Below are positions 54,633 through 64,000 of a stretch of 64,000 bases of DNA, piece after piece; position 1 is the stretch's first letter; each line of letters opens with the position of its first letter. The DNA comes from Clostridiales bacterium (GTDB lineage Bacteria; Bacillota; Clostridia; Peptostreptococcales; Anaerovoracaceae): NCBI GenBank assembly GCA_022766365.1, contig JALENW010000009.1, positions 1 through 64,000 of the forward strand, given 5' to 3'. The translations under genes were made by a program, and so were the position numbers. The notes under the pieces were generated by a model that had not been told where the DNA came from, did no database searches, and saw only the letters and a program-made list of their open reading frames with translations.

Positions 54633-54776
54633 CTTGTTTATATTATTAATATTGAGTGTTATATTACGAAATACACTGCTGCCAAGTCCTGTATCAGTTG
54701 GATTTTTAACCTGTAATTCATGTGATATTCGTCAAAATGAAAACAGAAGTCAGAGGAAATGCCTACAGGGTTGCCA

Positions 54777-56309
54777 TCACTTTGCCAATTCATAAAGAGC
54801 TTTTGCAAAAATTTTGATAGACATGTATAAATCTTCAGCAAAAATGTACTCATTAGGCTGATGGCAAATATCCTCACGCCCGGGCATAACAGGACCGAAG
54901 GCAACGGTGTTGGGAACAGCTCTGGCGTACGTCCCGCCACCTATGACTATAGGTTTGCTTTTTTCGTCACCTGTGAACTCCTTGTAAGCATTCATCAAAG
55001 TAACAATTAAAGGATCATCTACCGGTTTGTAAAGGGGTGCCATATGATTTACGCATTTTACCCTGTAACCTTCCGGAACAACCGTGGCTCTTATGCCATC
55101 GTAGACATCGTCTAAATCCATAGTTACAGGATATCTTATATCCAAGGTAAAGCCGGCTTTATCCTGATCAATGTCAACGAGACCTACATTCAAAGAAAGC
55201 TTTCCGGAAGGCTCATCAGAAAAAGCTATTCCCATATTTTCACCATTGAAAGTATAACCAAGATGATCGTTATAAAAATCAACAATTTCTCTGCTGGGTC
55301 CCTCAGGCAGGTCCAGTTGTCCGAGAAAATCCATCATTACAGAAATAGCGTTAAGACCGAGATCAGGTCTTGAGCCGTGGGCAGAAATCCCATGTGAAGT
55401 CAAACAAACTGTATTTATCTCAGGCATTTTTTCTAAAGTGATTAAATCTTCAGGATTGTTAAACTCTTCGGGAAGGGTTACTCTGGGTTTAAAAGATTTG
55501 CTCAGAGAAGAAATTTTTTCCCATGCCGCATCGCATTCATCAGGAGAGCCGCTGAACTTTAGATTTGCTGTTGCTTTGTCAGCTACAGCATTTGTAACTG
55601 TACCACCGGTCATCTTAGTAATAATCCTGCCGCCCTCAGATTCTCCGGAAATCTTTCTTTCAACGAGAAATTCAGTACACCCTTTTTCGGCGTGAATTGC
55701 AGGAAAGTCAGCATCAGGGGAAAATCCGGAGACAACGTTAGGTTGTTCGGTTTCCATATAGTACTTCATACCTTTCCACTCGGTTTCCTCGTCGCAGCCA
55801 AGAATGAGCCTGATAGTTTTTCCGGGAGAGAAACCTGCTTCTTTCAATGCCTTTACAGCGTAATAACTTGCAAGAAGCGGGCCCTTATCATCAAGAACTC
55901 CTCTGCCAAAGAATTTGCCGTCTCTTTCCACCATGCTAAATGGATCTGTATTCCAGTTTTCTATATCTCCCGCAGGAACAACATCCAGATGTCCGACAAC
56001 AGCAACAATTTCTTCTTCATCAGCCGGCTCACTTTCATTGATAGGCCTTGATGTAGGAAAATCAATATGCCCCCCGTATTTATCCACATTTTTAATAATA
56101 AAGCCATCTTTTTCAGCCATGTTCAGGACAAAGTTAAGAGCATTGTCTACGTTTTTGCCAAATGGCATATTACCCTCAGCTTCATCTACAACACTTGGGA
56201 TTGCAATGAGTTTTCCAAGATTATCCTTGAATTCATTGTAATTCTTTTCGATTATTTCTATATATTTTTCTTCGAATCCGGATATATTTCTTTCACGAAT
56301 TATCCTCAT
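54777..56309 (-). CDS. M20-family dipeptidase (PepV/Sapep type)
   Basis: 510 residues from ATG 56309 (AGGAGGTG just upstream; a TTG at 56327 is in frame but lies before that site). Metal-site residues: His-Asp in VGHLDVVPAG, Asp in GVLDDKGPLLASYYAVKAL, Glu-Glu in GCDEETEWKGMKYY, and His in GREDICHQPNEY near the C-terminus; lid-domain HGSRPDLGLN. Cytosolic zinc or manganese dipeptidase. It would complement the secreted C69 dipeptidase in peptide catabolism. Confidence 0.9.
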   Translation of the reverse strand: MRIIRERNISGFEEKYIEIIEKNYNEFKDNLGKLIAIPSVVDEAEGNMPFGKNVDNALNFVLNMAEKDGFIIKNVDKYGGHIDFPTSRPINESEPADEEEIVAVVGHLDVVPAGDIENWNTDPFSMVERDGKFFGRGVLDDKGPLLASYYAVKALKEAGFSPGKTIRLILGCDEETEWKGMKYYMETEQPNVVSGFSPDADFPAIHAEKGCTEFLVERKISGESEGGRIITKMTGGTVTNAVADKATANLKFSGSPDECDAAWEKISSLSKSFKPRVTLPEEFNNPEDLITLEKMPEINTVCLTSHGISAHGSRPDLGLNAISVMMDFLGQLDLPEGPSREIVDFYNDHLGYTFNGENMGIAFSDEPSGKLSLNVGLVDIDQDKAGFTLDIRYPVTMDLDDVYDGIRATVVPEGYRVKCVNHMAPLYKPVDDPLIVTLMNAYKEFTGDEKSKPIVIGGGTYARAVPNTVAFGPVMPGREDICHQPNEYIFAEDLYMSIKIFAKALYELAK

Positions 56310-56491
56310 GATGCACCTCCTATGCAAAATTAAATCCCTGTTATATCGAGTAATTTGAATCTTACCATTCTGATTTTATCACAATCAAGGTAACCCTTCA
56401 ACACTTTAGCACGTTTAATCAAAAGCGTTGAAAAATAGCCGTTTTTTCCAAAAGAAAAATTCAAACTAATCACAAATTAAAGTGAAATTAC

Positions 56492-56520
56492 TAGAATTAT
56501 ATACCGGTTACGAGTATAAT
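56492..56520 (+). promoter_or_regulatory. promoter candidate for the hut series
   Basis: Consensus TATAAT (56515-56520) with a weak -35 TAGAAT (56492-56497) at 17-base spacing; a weak -35 often means dependence on an activator. Transcript leader about 34 bases. Confidence 0.45.
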
Positions 56521-56560
56521 ATAAATAAGAATACTATAAAAGAGAATAGGAGAGATGAAT

Positions 56561-58102
56561 ATGGCGGTAGTTATTAATGGTAGAGATCTTACCCTTGATC
56601 AGCTGATGAAAGTTGCTCGCGAAGGTGAGAAAGTGAAACTCTCTGAAGATGCAAAAAAAAACGTAAAGAAAGCTCGTAAATATATAGAAGATAAGCTTGA
56701 GTCAGGAGAGATAATTTATGGCCTGACGACAGGATTTGGCAAATTCGCAAATGTACTCATTTCCAAGGAACAGACGGAAGATCTGCAGAGAAATCTTATA
56801 GTCAGTCACACCTGTGCAATGGGAAAAGCCTATGATGAGAAATATGTCAGGGCTGCAATGCTTTTAAGATGTAATGCCCTTGCAAGGGGTAACTCAGGAA
56901 TCAGACTTGAGACATTACAGACATTAATTGATATGATAAATGCGGGAGTTCACCCTGTAGTTCCGGAGAAGGGATCTCTCGGCGCATCAGGGGATCTTGC
57001 TCCCCTGTCACACATTGCTTTAGGCCTAATAGGACTCGGAAAAGTCAAATACCATGGGGAAGAGATGGATGCTTCCGAAGCTATGGAAAAGGCAGGTATT
57101 AAGCCTGTTCAGTTGGCTGCCAAGGAAGGTCTTGCTCTGAATAACGGAACACAGATGATGACAGCTGTAGGTGCGAATGTTTTGTGGGATGCAATTAAGC
57201 TTGCAAAAATTGCGGACGTTGCAGCAGCAATGTCGATGGAAGCACTCCATGGGATAACCAAAGCCTTCGATCACAAAATACATGTTTTGCGCGGTCACAG
57301 GGGTCAGATAGATGTTGCAGAGAATCTGCTGAATATACTGGAAGGAAGTAGGAATGCGAAAAGAGTTCAGAAAACCAAAGTACAGGATCCATACTCTCTA
57401 AGGTGTACGCCGCAGGTTCATGGAGCTTCAAGAGACTCTTTGAGCTATGTATATGAAACTGTAAACAGAGAGATTAATGCTGTAACTGATAACCCTATTG
57501 TCTTTCCCGATGAAGATCAGGTTATTTCCGGAGGAAATTTTCATGGGCAACCTATGGCTTTGGCTTTTGACTTCATGAAGATAGCCATCGCTGAATTCGC
57601 CAATATCTCTGAGAGGAGATGTGAGAGAATGATTAATCCGGCTCTTTCTGAAGGACTTCCCGGCTTTTTAACCAAGCACGGTGGCGTATGTTCAGGGTTC
57701 ATGATAGCGCAATATGCAGCAGCCTCAATGGTTTCTGAAAGCAAGATATATGCTCATCCGGCTTCTGTTGATTCAATTCCAAGTTCGGGCAACCAGGAAG
57801 ATCATGTTTCCATGGGGACAACATCTGCGAGAACGGCGGCTATGATTTTAGATAATTCTCAGAAAGTTCTTGCCATTGAGCTTATGACAGCGGCTCAGGC
57901 AATATGGCTTAGAGATGAAATCGGAGAAAGGGCTATTGAACAGCTTTCTCCTGTAACAAGGACTGCATATGATTTTATACGACAGCAAAGTGAACCTGTC
58001 GATGAAGATATAATCATGCATGACGAACTGGAAAAATTTGATAAGATGATTAAGGACGGAAGTTTTTTGTCCCATGTTGAAAAGAATGTAAATCTCAGGT
58101 AA
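56561..58102 (+). CDS. hutH: histidine ammonia-lyase
   Basis: 513 residues. Removes ammonia from L-histidine to give urocanate. The MIO cofactor triad Ala-Ser-Gly is in GSLGASGDLAPLSHIAL, and the active-site Tyr in YGLTTGFGKF. Other family blocks: LALNNGTQMMTA and SIPSSGNQEDHVSMGTTSAR. AGGAG at 56548-56552 fits ATG 56561 better than ATG 56555. First gene of the histidine pathway here. Confidence 0.96.
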   Translation: MAVVINGRDLTLDQLMKVAREGEKVKLSEDAKKNVKKARKYIEDKLESGEIIYGLTTGFGKFANVLISKEQTEDLQRNLIVSHTCAMGKAYDEKYVRAAMLLRCNALARGNSGIRLETLQTLIDMINAGVHPVVPEKGSLGASGDLAPLSHIALGLIGLGKVKYHGEEMDASEAMEKAGIKPVQLAAKEGLALNNGTQMMTAVGANVLWDAIKLAKIADVAAAMSMEALHGITKAFDHKIHVLRGHRGQIDVAENLLNILEGSRNAKRVQKTKVQDPYSLRCTPQVHGASRDSLSYVYETVNREINAVTDNPIVFPDEDQVISGGNFHGQPMALAFDFMKIAIAEFANISERRCERMINPALSEGLPGFLTKHGGVCSGFMIAQYAAASMVSESKIYAHPASVDSIPSSGNQEDHVSMGTTSARTAAMILDNSQKVLAIELMTAAQAIWLRDEIGERAIEQLSPVTRTAYDFIRQQSEPVDEDIIMHDELEKFDKMIKDGSFLSHVEKNVNLR

Positions 58103-58133
58103 GAAGATTTAATATTGCAGCGGGAGGTGCATC

Positions 58134-60152
58134 ATGAATCAAAATAAGGAAATTGCAGAGGCAATGACTATCAAGTTGGGAAATGAATATCCTGAATATC
58201 CTAAATTTCAGGAGGGAATCAGAAGGGCTCCGGATAGGGGGTACAGACTTACTCCGGCTCAGACAAAGATAGCACTGAGAAATGCTTTAAGATACGTGCC
58301 TAAGGAACTTCATGAGAAGCTTGCACCGGAGTTTCTTGAGGAACTCAAGACAAGGGGACGAATTTATGCATACAGATATAGACCGGAAGGACGTATCCAT
58401 GGCAAACCGATAGATGAATACGAAGGAAAGTGCCTTGCAGGTAAAGCTTTCCAAGTTATGATGGATAACAACCTTGATTTTGAGGTAGCGCTTTATCCGT
58501 ATGAGCTTGTAACATATGGAGAAACCGGTTCGGTTTGTCAGAATTGGCTTCAGTATAGGTTAATTCAGAAGTATCTGCGAGAGCTGACGGAAGAGCAAAC
58601 ATTGGTCGTGGAATCAGGACATCCTTTAGGATTGTTCCCGTCTAAACCTGATGCTCCAAGAGTTGTAATAACCAATGCCCTTATGGTTGGCGAGTATGAC
58701 AATATAAACGACTGGGAAGTCGCAGAGGAAATGGGCGTAGCTAACTACGGACAGATGACTGCCGGAGGATGGATGTATATAGGACCCCAGGGAATTGTAC
58801 ATGGTACATTCAATACTATACTTAATGCAGGCAGAAAGTATCTGGGAGTTCCCGACGATGGAGATCTTTCCGGTGTAACGTTTGTATCTTCAGGCCTTGG
58901 AGGAATGAGTGGCGCTCAGCCCAAGGCAGCGAATATCGCAAGAGCGGTGGGAATTTTCGCAGAAGTCGATGAATCAAGAATTGAAACAAGACATAATCAG
59001 GGTTGGGTCGATGTTGTTATGGATAATCTTGATGAAGTGTTCAGGCTGGCTGAAGAAAAGGTAAAGGCGAAGGAATCAATTTCAATAGCATACCACGGAA
59101 ACATTGTGGATCTTCTGGAAGCGGCATATAAGAAAAATTTCAAGATAGACTTGCTCTCGGATCAGACTTCTTGTCATAATGTGTATGATGGTGGATACTG
59201 CCCGGTTGGAATGACATTTGAAGAGAGAACTCGCATGCTGGCAGAAGACAGAGATGAATTCGTAAAGAGAATTGACGAAACTCTGAAACGCCATTATTTT
59301 GTTATCAAGAAGCTCACGGAGAGGGGAACTTATTTCTTCGACTACGGAAATTCATTTATGAAAGCCATGTTTGATTCCGGAATTAAGGAAATTTCCAAGA
59401 ACGGCGTGGACGATAAGGACGGATTTATCTGGCCGTCATATGTTGAGGACATCATGGGACCGATTTTATTTGACTATGGTTATGGACCGTTCAGATGGGT
59501 TTGCTTGTCCGGACAATCTGAAGATCTTGATATGACCGATAAGACGGCAATGGATTGCATAGATCCAAACAGGCGTGCTCAGGATAGAGACAATTGGGTT
59601 TGGATTAGAGACGCAAAGGAAAACAAAATGGTTGTCGGAACACAGGCGAGGATTTTGTATCAGGATGCAGAAGGAAGAAGGGATATTGCACTTGCGTTTA
59701 ATAAACTTGTGCGAGATGGAAAAACAGGACCTATCATGCTCGGTCGTGATCACCATGACGTTTCCGGGACAGATTCTCCATTCAGGGAGACTTCAAATAT
59801 TAAGGACGGATCGAATGTGATGGCAGACATGGCAGTCCAGTGTTTTGCGGGGAACGCTGCTCGTGGTATGAGCCTTTGTTCACTTCATAACGGTGGCGGA
59901 GTCGGAATAGGAAAAGCTATCAACGGTGGATTCGGACTTCTTCTTGACGGTTCTGAAAAAACGGATAATATTATAAGATCGGCCATTATGTGGGACGTAA
60001 TGGGAGGCGTTGCAAGGCGAAGTTGGGCTAGAAATGAAAATGCTATCACCACTGCTATTGCATATAATCAAAACTATGAAGGTAAGGGACACATTACAAT
60101 CCCATATCTGGTGGATGATCAGTTGATAGACGGTCTGATAAAAGATAAATAG
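58134..60152 (+). CDS. hutU: urocanate hydratase
   Basis: 672 residues, the longer Firmicutes form of the enzyme. Converts urocanate to 4-imidazolone-5-propionate using tightly bound NAD+. YGQMTAGGWMYIGPQGIVHG, SSGLGGMSGAQPKAANIARA (NAD site), IAYHGNIVDLLEAAYKKN and NGGGVGIGKAINGGFGLLLD are the family blocks. GGGAGGTG before ATG 58134, 31 bases after hutH. Confidence 0.96.
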   Translation: MNQNKEIAEAMTIKLGNEYPEYPKFQEGIRRAPDRGYRLTPAQTKIALRNALRYVPKELHEKLAPEFLEELKTRGRIYAYRYRPEGRIHGKPIDEYEGKCLAGKAFQVMMDNNLDFEVALYPYELVTYGETGSVCQNWLQYRLIQKYLRELTEEQTLVVESGHPLGLFPSKPDAPRVVITNALMVGEYDNINDWEVAEEMGVANYGQMTAGGWMYIGPQGIVHGTFNTILNAGRKYLGVPDDGDLSGVTFVSSGLGGMSGAQPKAANIARAVGIFAEVDESRIETRHNQGWVDVVMDNLDEVFRLAEEKVKAKESISIAYHGNIVDLLEAAYKKNFKIDLLSDQTSCHNVYDGGYCPVGMTFEERTRMLAEDRDEFVKRIDETLKRHYFVIKKLTERGTYFFDYGNSFMKAMFDSGIKEISKNGVDDKDGFIWPSYVEDIMGPILFDYGYGPFRWVCLSGQSEDLDMTDKTAMDCIDPNRRAQDRDNWVWIRDAKENKMVVGTQARILYQDAEGRRDIALAFNKLVRDGKTGPIMLGRDHHDVSGTDSPFRETSNIKDGSNVMADMAVQCFAGNAARGMSLCSLHNGGGVGIGKAINGGFGLLLDGSEKTDNIIRSAIMWDVMGGVARRSWARNENAITTAIAYNQNYEGKGHITIPYLVDDQLIDGLIKDK

Positions 60153-60267
60153 CTTCAGAAAAATGAAAAAGAAAAGACTATAAGGTATATAACCCTATTA
60201 GAGCTTACAAAATAAAGAAATTCACAAGATTTGTTTTGTAATTTTGTGGAGATATGAGGATTACATA

Positions 60268-61545
60268 ATGAGCAAGGTTTTGATTAAAAATATCGGGACG
60301 CTTCAGACACCGGTGGGAAGCTATGCCCACAAGGGAGCAGAGCAAGGGGAGAATCTCGTGCTAAAAAACGCAGCTATACTCATAGATAAGGGTATTATAA
60401 CCGAGATAATTTCAGGTGATGGAGCAAACATAAAGTTCCGAGTGGAAGAAGAACAAAAAGAGGCGGATTCTGTAATTGACGCAGACGGACATCTGGTAAC
60501 ACCCGGGCTTGTGGAAAGCCATACTCACATGATATTCGGTGGATATAGACAACATGAACTTCCGAAGAAATTGAGGGGTGCGACATACCTTGATATCCTC
60601 AGAGAAGGTGGAGGAATCAATGATACCGTAAGAGCTACAAGAGCATCGAGTTTTGAAGAATTATATGAAAAAACCTCAAAATTTCTGGATGAAGTTTCAT
60701 CTTTCGGTGTTACGACCTGCGAGATTAAAAGTGGTTACGGCTTGGATTTTGATACGGAAGTTAAATGTCTTGAAGTTTTGAAGAAACTTAATCAAGAACA
60801 TCCTTTGGATGTAGTTTCCACTTTCATGGGTGCGCATGCACTTCCACCGGAATTCAAAGGAAATATCGACGAGGGAAAGCCTGATGACAAAGAAGGGTTT
60901 TTTAGGCTTATGAATGAGAAACTTCTGCCATATATTGCAGAACATGACCTTGCCGACTTTGTGGATATATTCATTGAGGAGGAGGTTTTCAGCGTTGAAG
61001 AGGGGAGAGCTTATCTGGAGAAAGCAAAGGAACTGGGATATGACATCAAAGTACATGCAGATGAAATCAAATCCATTGGAGGCACAGAGCTTGCGGGAGA
61101 AATGAAGGCAAAGAGTGCAGAACATTTGATAGTTGCAGATTCTAAAGGCATTGAAGCCTTAGCTAAAGGAGGGACCGTGGCTGTTTGCCTTCCGGGAACA
61201 TCATTCTATTTGGGATCAACTTTTGCTCCTGTGCGGGAAATGATAGAAAAAGAAGTACCTGTAGCTATTGCCACTGACTTTAACCCCGGGTCATGTCCTT
61301 GTCTGAACCTTCAGCTTATGATGAATCTGGCAATTTTGAAGTATAAAATGTTACCTGAGGAAATTCTAACGGCAGTAACCGTAAATGCAGCAGCTGCTCT
61401 GAATATGGAAAATATCGTCGGAACTGTTGAAGTGGGTAAACAGGCAGATCTTGCCATATGGAGTATAGACGATTTCAACATGGCATGCTACAGATACGGC
61501 TCGAATCTTGTGAAGAAAACGATTAAGAAAGGTGAATTAATTTGA
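60268..61545 (+). CDS. hutI: imidazolonepropionase
   Basis: 425 residues from ATG 60268 (GAGG upstream; the frame is open from 60244). Amidohydrolase that opens the imidazolone ring to N-formimino-L-glutamate. Metal ligands: ESHTHMIFGGYR, KVHADEIKSIGG, ATDFNPGSCPCLNLQ. Its stop overlaps the next ATG (TGATG). Confidence 0.96.
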   Translation: MSKVLIKNIGTLQTPVGSYAHKGAEQGENLVLKNAAILIDKGIITEIISGDGANIKFRVEEEQKEADSVIDADGHLVTPGLVESHTHMIFGGYRQHELPKKLRGATYLDILREGGGINDTVRATRASSFEELYEKTSKFLDEVSSFGVTTCEIKSGYGLDFDTEVKCLEVLKKLNQEHPLDVVSTFMGAHALPPEFKGNIDEGKPDDKEGFFRLMNEKLLPYIAEHDLADFVDIFIEEEVFSVEEGRAYLEKAKELGYDIKVHADEIKSIGGTELAGEMKAKSAEHLIVADSKGIEALAKGGTVAVCLPGTSFYLGSTFAPVREMIEKEVPVAIATDFNPGSCPCLNLQLMMNLAILKYKMLPEEILTAVTVNAAAALNMENIVGTVEVGKQADLAIWSIDDFNMACYRYGSNLVKKTIKKGELI

Positions 61546-62174
61546 TGAAAAAACTGATTGATCTGGATATCCGAACATATATGGGAGATTTAGCATCAAA
61601 CTCTCCTGCTCCGGGAGGAGGATCGGCGAGTGCCTTAGCGGGCGCACAGGGGATTGCTCTGGTTATGATGGTTGCAGAACTGACTGTAGGCAAGGAAAGA
61701 TATGCTGAATATGAGGAAGTTTGCCAAAGAGCAATCAGCGGTGGCAGAGAAATATTGAATGATTTCCTCAAGGCAATCGATGACGATACGGAAGCCTATA
61801 ACAAGGTCGGTGCAGCTTTCAAATTGCCAAAAGCCACAGAAGAAGAAAAATCCGTAAGAAGTGCCGAAATACAAGATGCCACTGTTTTGGCAACCCGTGT
61901 TCCACTTCACACAATGGAAATTACAATCAGAGCACTTAAGATTGCAGAAAGCGTCGTGGGTATGTCAAATCCCAATTGTGCCAGCGACATAGGGGTTGGA
62001 GCCTTGAACCTAAAGGCAGCTCTCCTTGGAGCATGGCTGAACGTCAAGATAAACCTTCCGGGAATAAAGGACGAAGCCTTGCAGAAGGAAATTTCAGATC
62101 ATGCCCGGGATATGATTGCCGAAGGGGAAAAAATAGCAGATTACTGCTATAGGACCATAGAAGGTGAATTATAG
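61545..62174 (+). CDS. fchA: formimidoyltetrahydrofolate cyclodeaminase (FTCD C-terminal domain type)
   Basis: 209 residues. Releases ammonia from 5-formimino-THF to form 5,10-methenyl-THF. NSPAPGGGSASALAGAQGIA at the N-terminus and SVVGMSNPNCASDIGVGALN are the family motifs. AAGGTGA before ATG 61545 (a TTG at 61542 is in frame). In animals this domain is fused to glutamate formiminotransferase; here the two are separate adjacent genes. Confidence 0.94.
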   Translation: MKKLIDLDIRTYMGDLASNSPAPGGGSASALAGAQGIALVMMVAELTVGKERYAEYEEVCQRAISGGREILNDFLKAIDDDTEAYNKVGAAFKLPKATEEEKSVRSAEIQDATVLATRVPLHTMEITIRALKIAESVVGMSNPNCASDIGVGALNLKAALLGAWLNVKINLPGIKDEALQKEISDHARDMIAEGEKIADYCYRTIEGEL

Positions 62175-62243
62175 AATAAGTAATGGAAAAATTTAATAAA
62201 CAGTCGAATTCATAGATGTAAAATGGAGGATCAGGAGGGAAAA

Positions 62244-63152
62244 ATGGCGCAGATTATCGAGAGTATTCCTAATATAAGTGAAGGAAGAAGAATGGATGTA
62301 ATTGAAGCGTGCGTAGAGGAGATCAGAAGCACTCCGGGGTGCACACTTTTGAGTTTTGTACCTGATGAAAGCCACAATAGAACAGTAATAACATATATTG
62401 GAGATGCAAAGGGTGTGGAAGAAGCCAGCGTGAAACTTGTAAAAAAGGCTGTAGAACTGATTGATTTGACCAAACACAAGGGAGAGCATCCAAGAATGGG
62501 AGCTGTCGATGTAATGCCATTCTTACCTATTAAGGATTCAAATACAGAGGAATGCATAAAGCTTTCAGAGGTCGTAGGGGAAAGGATAGCAGAGGAAGCA
62601 GGAGTTCCCGTATTTTTATATGAACAGTCGGCAAGAAAGCCTGAGAGACAAAACCTGGTTAAAATAAGGAAGGGACAGTTCGAAGGTATGACCCAAAAGG
62701 TACAGGAAGAGGATTGGGAACCTGATTTCGGCGGCCGAAAAATTCATCCAACAGCAGGCGTAATGGCTGTGGGAGCAAGACCGCCGCTAATTGCATATAA
62801 TTTGAACCTGGATACCGCCAATGTGGAAATTGCAAAGAGAATTGCAGAGTCAATAAGAGAGAGAAACGGCGGTCTTGATTGTGTTAAAGCTATGGGATTC
62901 ATGATTGATGACGAAAAAACCGGTCAGCATTATGCTCAAGTTTCAATAAATATGACCAACTTTGAAGTTACACCTTTGTACAGGGTTACAGAGCTTGTGA
63001 AAGCAGAAGCCAGGCGATGGGGAGTGAGAGTCGTACAGACAGAAGTGATTGGATTGTGTCCAATGAAGGCTCTCATAGACAGCGCGGAGTATTATCTGCA
63101 GATAAAGGATTTCGACTATCATACCCAGGTGCTGGAGAATCATATTTTGTAG
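62244..63152 (+). CDS. ftcD: glutamate formiminotransferase (FTCD N-terminal domain type)
   Basis: 302 residues from ATG 62244 (AGGAGGG upstream). Transfers the formimino group of formiminoglutamate to THF, producing glutamate. SIPNISEGRRMDVIEACVEE, HNRTVITYIGD and KGEHPRMGAVDVMPFLPI identify it. With the cyclodeaminase it completes histidine to glutamate plus one-carbon folate, so no HutG is needed. Confidence 0.95.
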   Translation: MAQIIESIPNISEGRRMDVIEACVEEIRSTPGCTLLSFVPDESHNRTVITYIGDAKGVEEASVKLVKKAVELIDLTKHKGEHPRMGAVDVMPFLPIKDSNTEECIKLSEVVGERIAEEAGVPVFLYEQSARKPERQNLVKIRKGQFEGMTQKVQEEDWEPDFGGRKIHPTAGVMAVGARPPLIAYNLNLDTANVEIAKRIAESIRERNGGLDCVKAMGFMIDDEKTGQHYAQVSINMTNFEVTPLYRVTELVKAEARRWGVRVVQTEVIGLCPMKALIDSAEYYLQIKDFDYHTQVLENHIL

Positions 63153-63301
63153 AGAGTTTAATAAAATTAAATTGGTTAAATCAAAATGATTAATCTGAAA
63201 TTTGCTGTAGGTTCATGGCTTGACTCACTGTGGATTTTGCGGCAAAGTGATAAATTCTGATAAGTTGATAAGTTAAAGTTTGAGTTTGGATTGCGGAAAG
63301 A

Positions 63302-63871
63302 ATGAGAATAGAAGAATTTAAGACGAGGATTCCTGTAAGGGAATATATTGATAAATACGTAGATATTGAAAAATTCGAGGAGTATTGCAAGGAGTGCAGG
63401 AATTGGGAAAAGATTTGGACATGTCCACCATTTAAATTTGACCCCATAGACTATTGGGAACAGTTCGACAGATTTTTTGTACTCGGTTATAAAGTTTTCC
63501 TCGAGGGCGAAGAAGAAAGAGAAAATTGGGCCATCAGACTATCGGAAGCCAAACAGAAGATGATGGATTATCTCTTTGAGATGGAGCTGATGTACATCGG
63601 AGGTGTTTCACTTGCTCCCGGGAACTGTAAAATCTGTGCTGAGGAAAAGGGAATAATAATTGATGATGACAGCTATTGCAGCAGAAGTCAGGAGGAGCCT
63701 TGCAGGCATCCTGAAAAGATGAGATATTCCATTGAAGCTTTGGGAGGAGATGTCAGCAAAACAGCTGAAGATCTGTTGGGAGTTACTCTCAAATGGGGAA
63801 AAAACGGTGAACTGCCTGAATATTTTGTGCTTGTGGGCGGCTTAATATATAGCGACAAAGCGTTTATGTAG
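63302..63871 (+). CDS. DUF2284 predicted metal-binding protein
   Basis: 189 residues. Cysteine pattern typical of the family: YCKECRNWEKIWTCPPF near the N-terminus and LAPGNCKICAEEKG, DSYCSRSQEEPCRHPEKMRY in the middle. Iron-sulfur or zinc binding is likely; function unknown. It follows the hut genes by 149 bases and may be transcribed with them. GGAAAG before ATG 63302 is a weak ribosome site. Confidence 0.82.
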   Translation: MRIEEFKTRIPVREYIDKYVDIEKFEEYCKECRNWEKIWTCPPFKFDPIDYWEQFDRFFVLGYKVFLEGEEERENWAIRLSEAKQKMMDYLFEMELMYIGGVSLAPGNCKICAEEKGIIIDDDSYCSRSQEEPCRHPEKMRYSIEALGGDVSKTAEDLLGVTLKWGKNGELPEYFVLVGGLIYSDKAFM

Positions 63872-63900
63872 AAAAGAATATATGAATAGAGTTTAATAAA

Positions 63901-63933
63901 AAAACGGAGTTGTGACAATGACTCCGCTTTTTT
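63901..63933 (+). terminator. terminator after the DUF2284 gene
   Basis: CGGAGT (63905-63910) and ACTCCG (63921-63926) with an A-run before and T-run after, ending the hut-DUF2284 series. Confidence 0.8.
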
Positions 63934-64000
63934 GTGTTTCTTTGGGTTTTTGTCAAACATTGGGACAAACAGTCTTAAGGTATGTTCGTCAAGATCTGCT

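Overview
The window is an AT-rich Firmicutes chromosome segment that contains the replication origin. Gene content and order (rpmH-rnpA-yidD-yidC-jag on the minus strand, dnaA-dnaN-recF-gyrB-gyrA on the plus strand, parAB with two parS sites, rplI-dnaB, rsmG-mnmG-mnmE) fit an anaerobic member of Clostridia. No sporulation gene is visible. A histidine-fermenting lineage such as Anaerovoracaceae/Family XIII is an inference from gene content only.

Layout. 1-2.1 kb: NYN/LOTUS protein, then a decayed small peptide gene overlapping a small membrane protein gene. 2.2-6.4 kb: heterodimeric ABC exporter and xanthine phosphoribosyltransferase (minus). 6.6-9.3 kb: ArsR-type regulator, KtrB/TrkH channel and TrkA/KtrA gating subunit. 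9.4-10.7 kb: rlmH and walJ (minus). 11-15.5 kb: RNase HI (apparently leaderless), a CofE-like ligase, an anchored C69 peptidase and a GNAT. 15.5-18.2 kb: an accessory patch with a broken DUF1016/PDDEXK nuclease gene, a TnpW-type transposon protein and a secreted-protein gene whose 3' end runs into tnpW. 18.2-20 kb: tRNA-binding protein, CmpB-type membrane protein, DUF218 protein. 20-21.9 kb: DAHP synthase and 3-dehydroquinate synthase. 21.8-40 kb: a long, mostly minus-strand series (GNAT, LtaS-like, rsmA, rnmV, DivIC-like, a DnaD/DnaI-N fusion, dnaB, rplI, a GdpP-like phosphodiesterase, parB, parA, rsmG, mnmG, mnmE, jag, yidC, yidD, rnpA, rpmH). 40-41.8 kb: oriC, with DnaA boxes on both sides of dnaA. 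41.8-49.6 kb: dnaN, recF, gyrB, gyrA, an RsbW-like protein and a SigB/SigF-type sigma factor in one tightly packed plus-strand series. 49.7-51.7 kb: trpS, tRNA-Arg(CCU), an ECF S component. 51.7-53.2 kb: a second, larger and partly decayed copy of the small-peptide/membrane-protein locus, behind a promoter carrying a perfect 17-bp palindrome. 53.3-54.5 kb: rpsF-ssb-rpsR. 54.8-56.3 kb: PepV-like dipeptidase (minus). 56.5-63.2 kb: a complete histidine degradation series (hutH, hutU, hutI, cyclodeaminase, glutamate formiminotransferase) followed by a DUF2284 protein.

How it works together. Genes on either side of dnaA mostly point away from the origin, and replication, segregation, topoisomerase and ribosome genes cluster around it. 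Histidine is converted through urocanate, imidazolone propionate and formiminoglutamate to glutamate and a folate one-carbon unit. The most unusual items are the twin small-peptide/membrane-protein loci, the DnaD protein carrying the zinc-binding N-terminal part of a DnaI/DnaC helicase loader without its ATPase, a cysteine-rich RsbW relative without its glycine ATP-lid motif fused to the gyrase transcription unit, and the decayed mobile patch at 16-17.8 kb. Functions are assigned by reading motifs; no database search was run.
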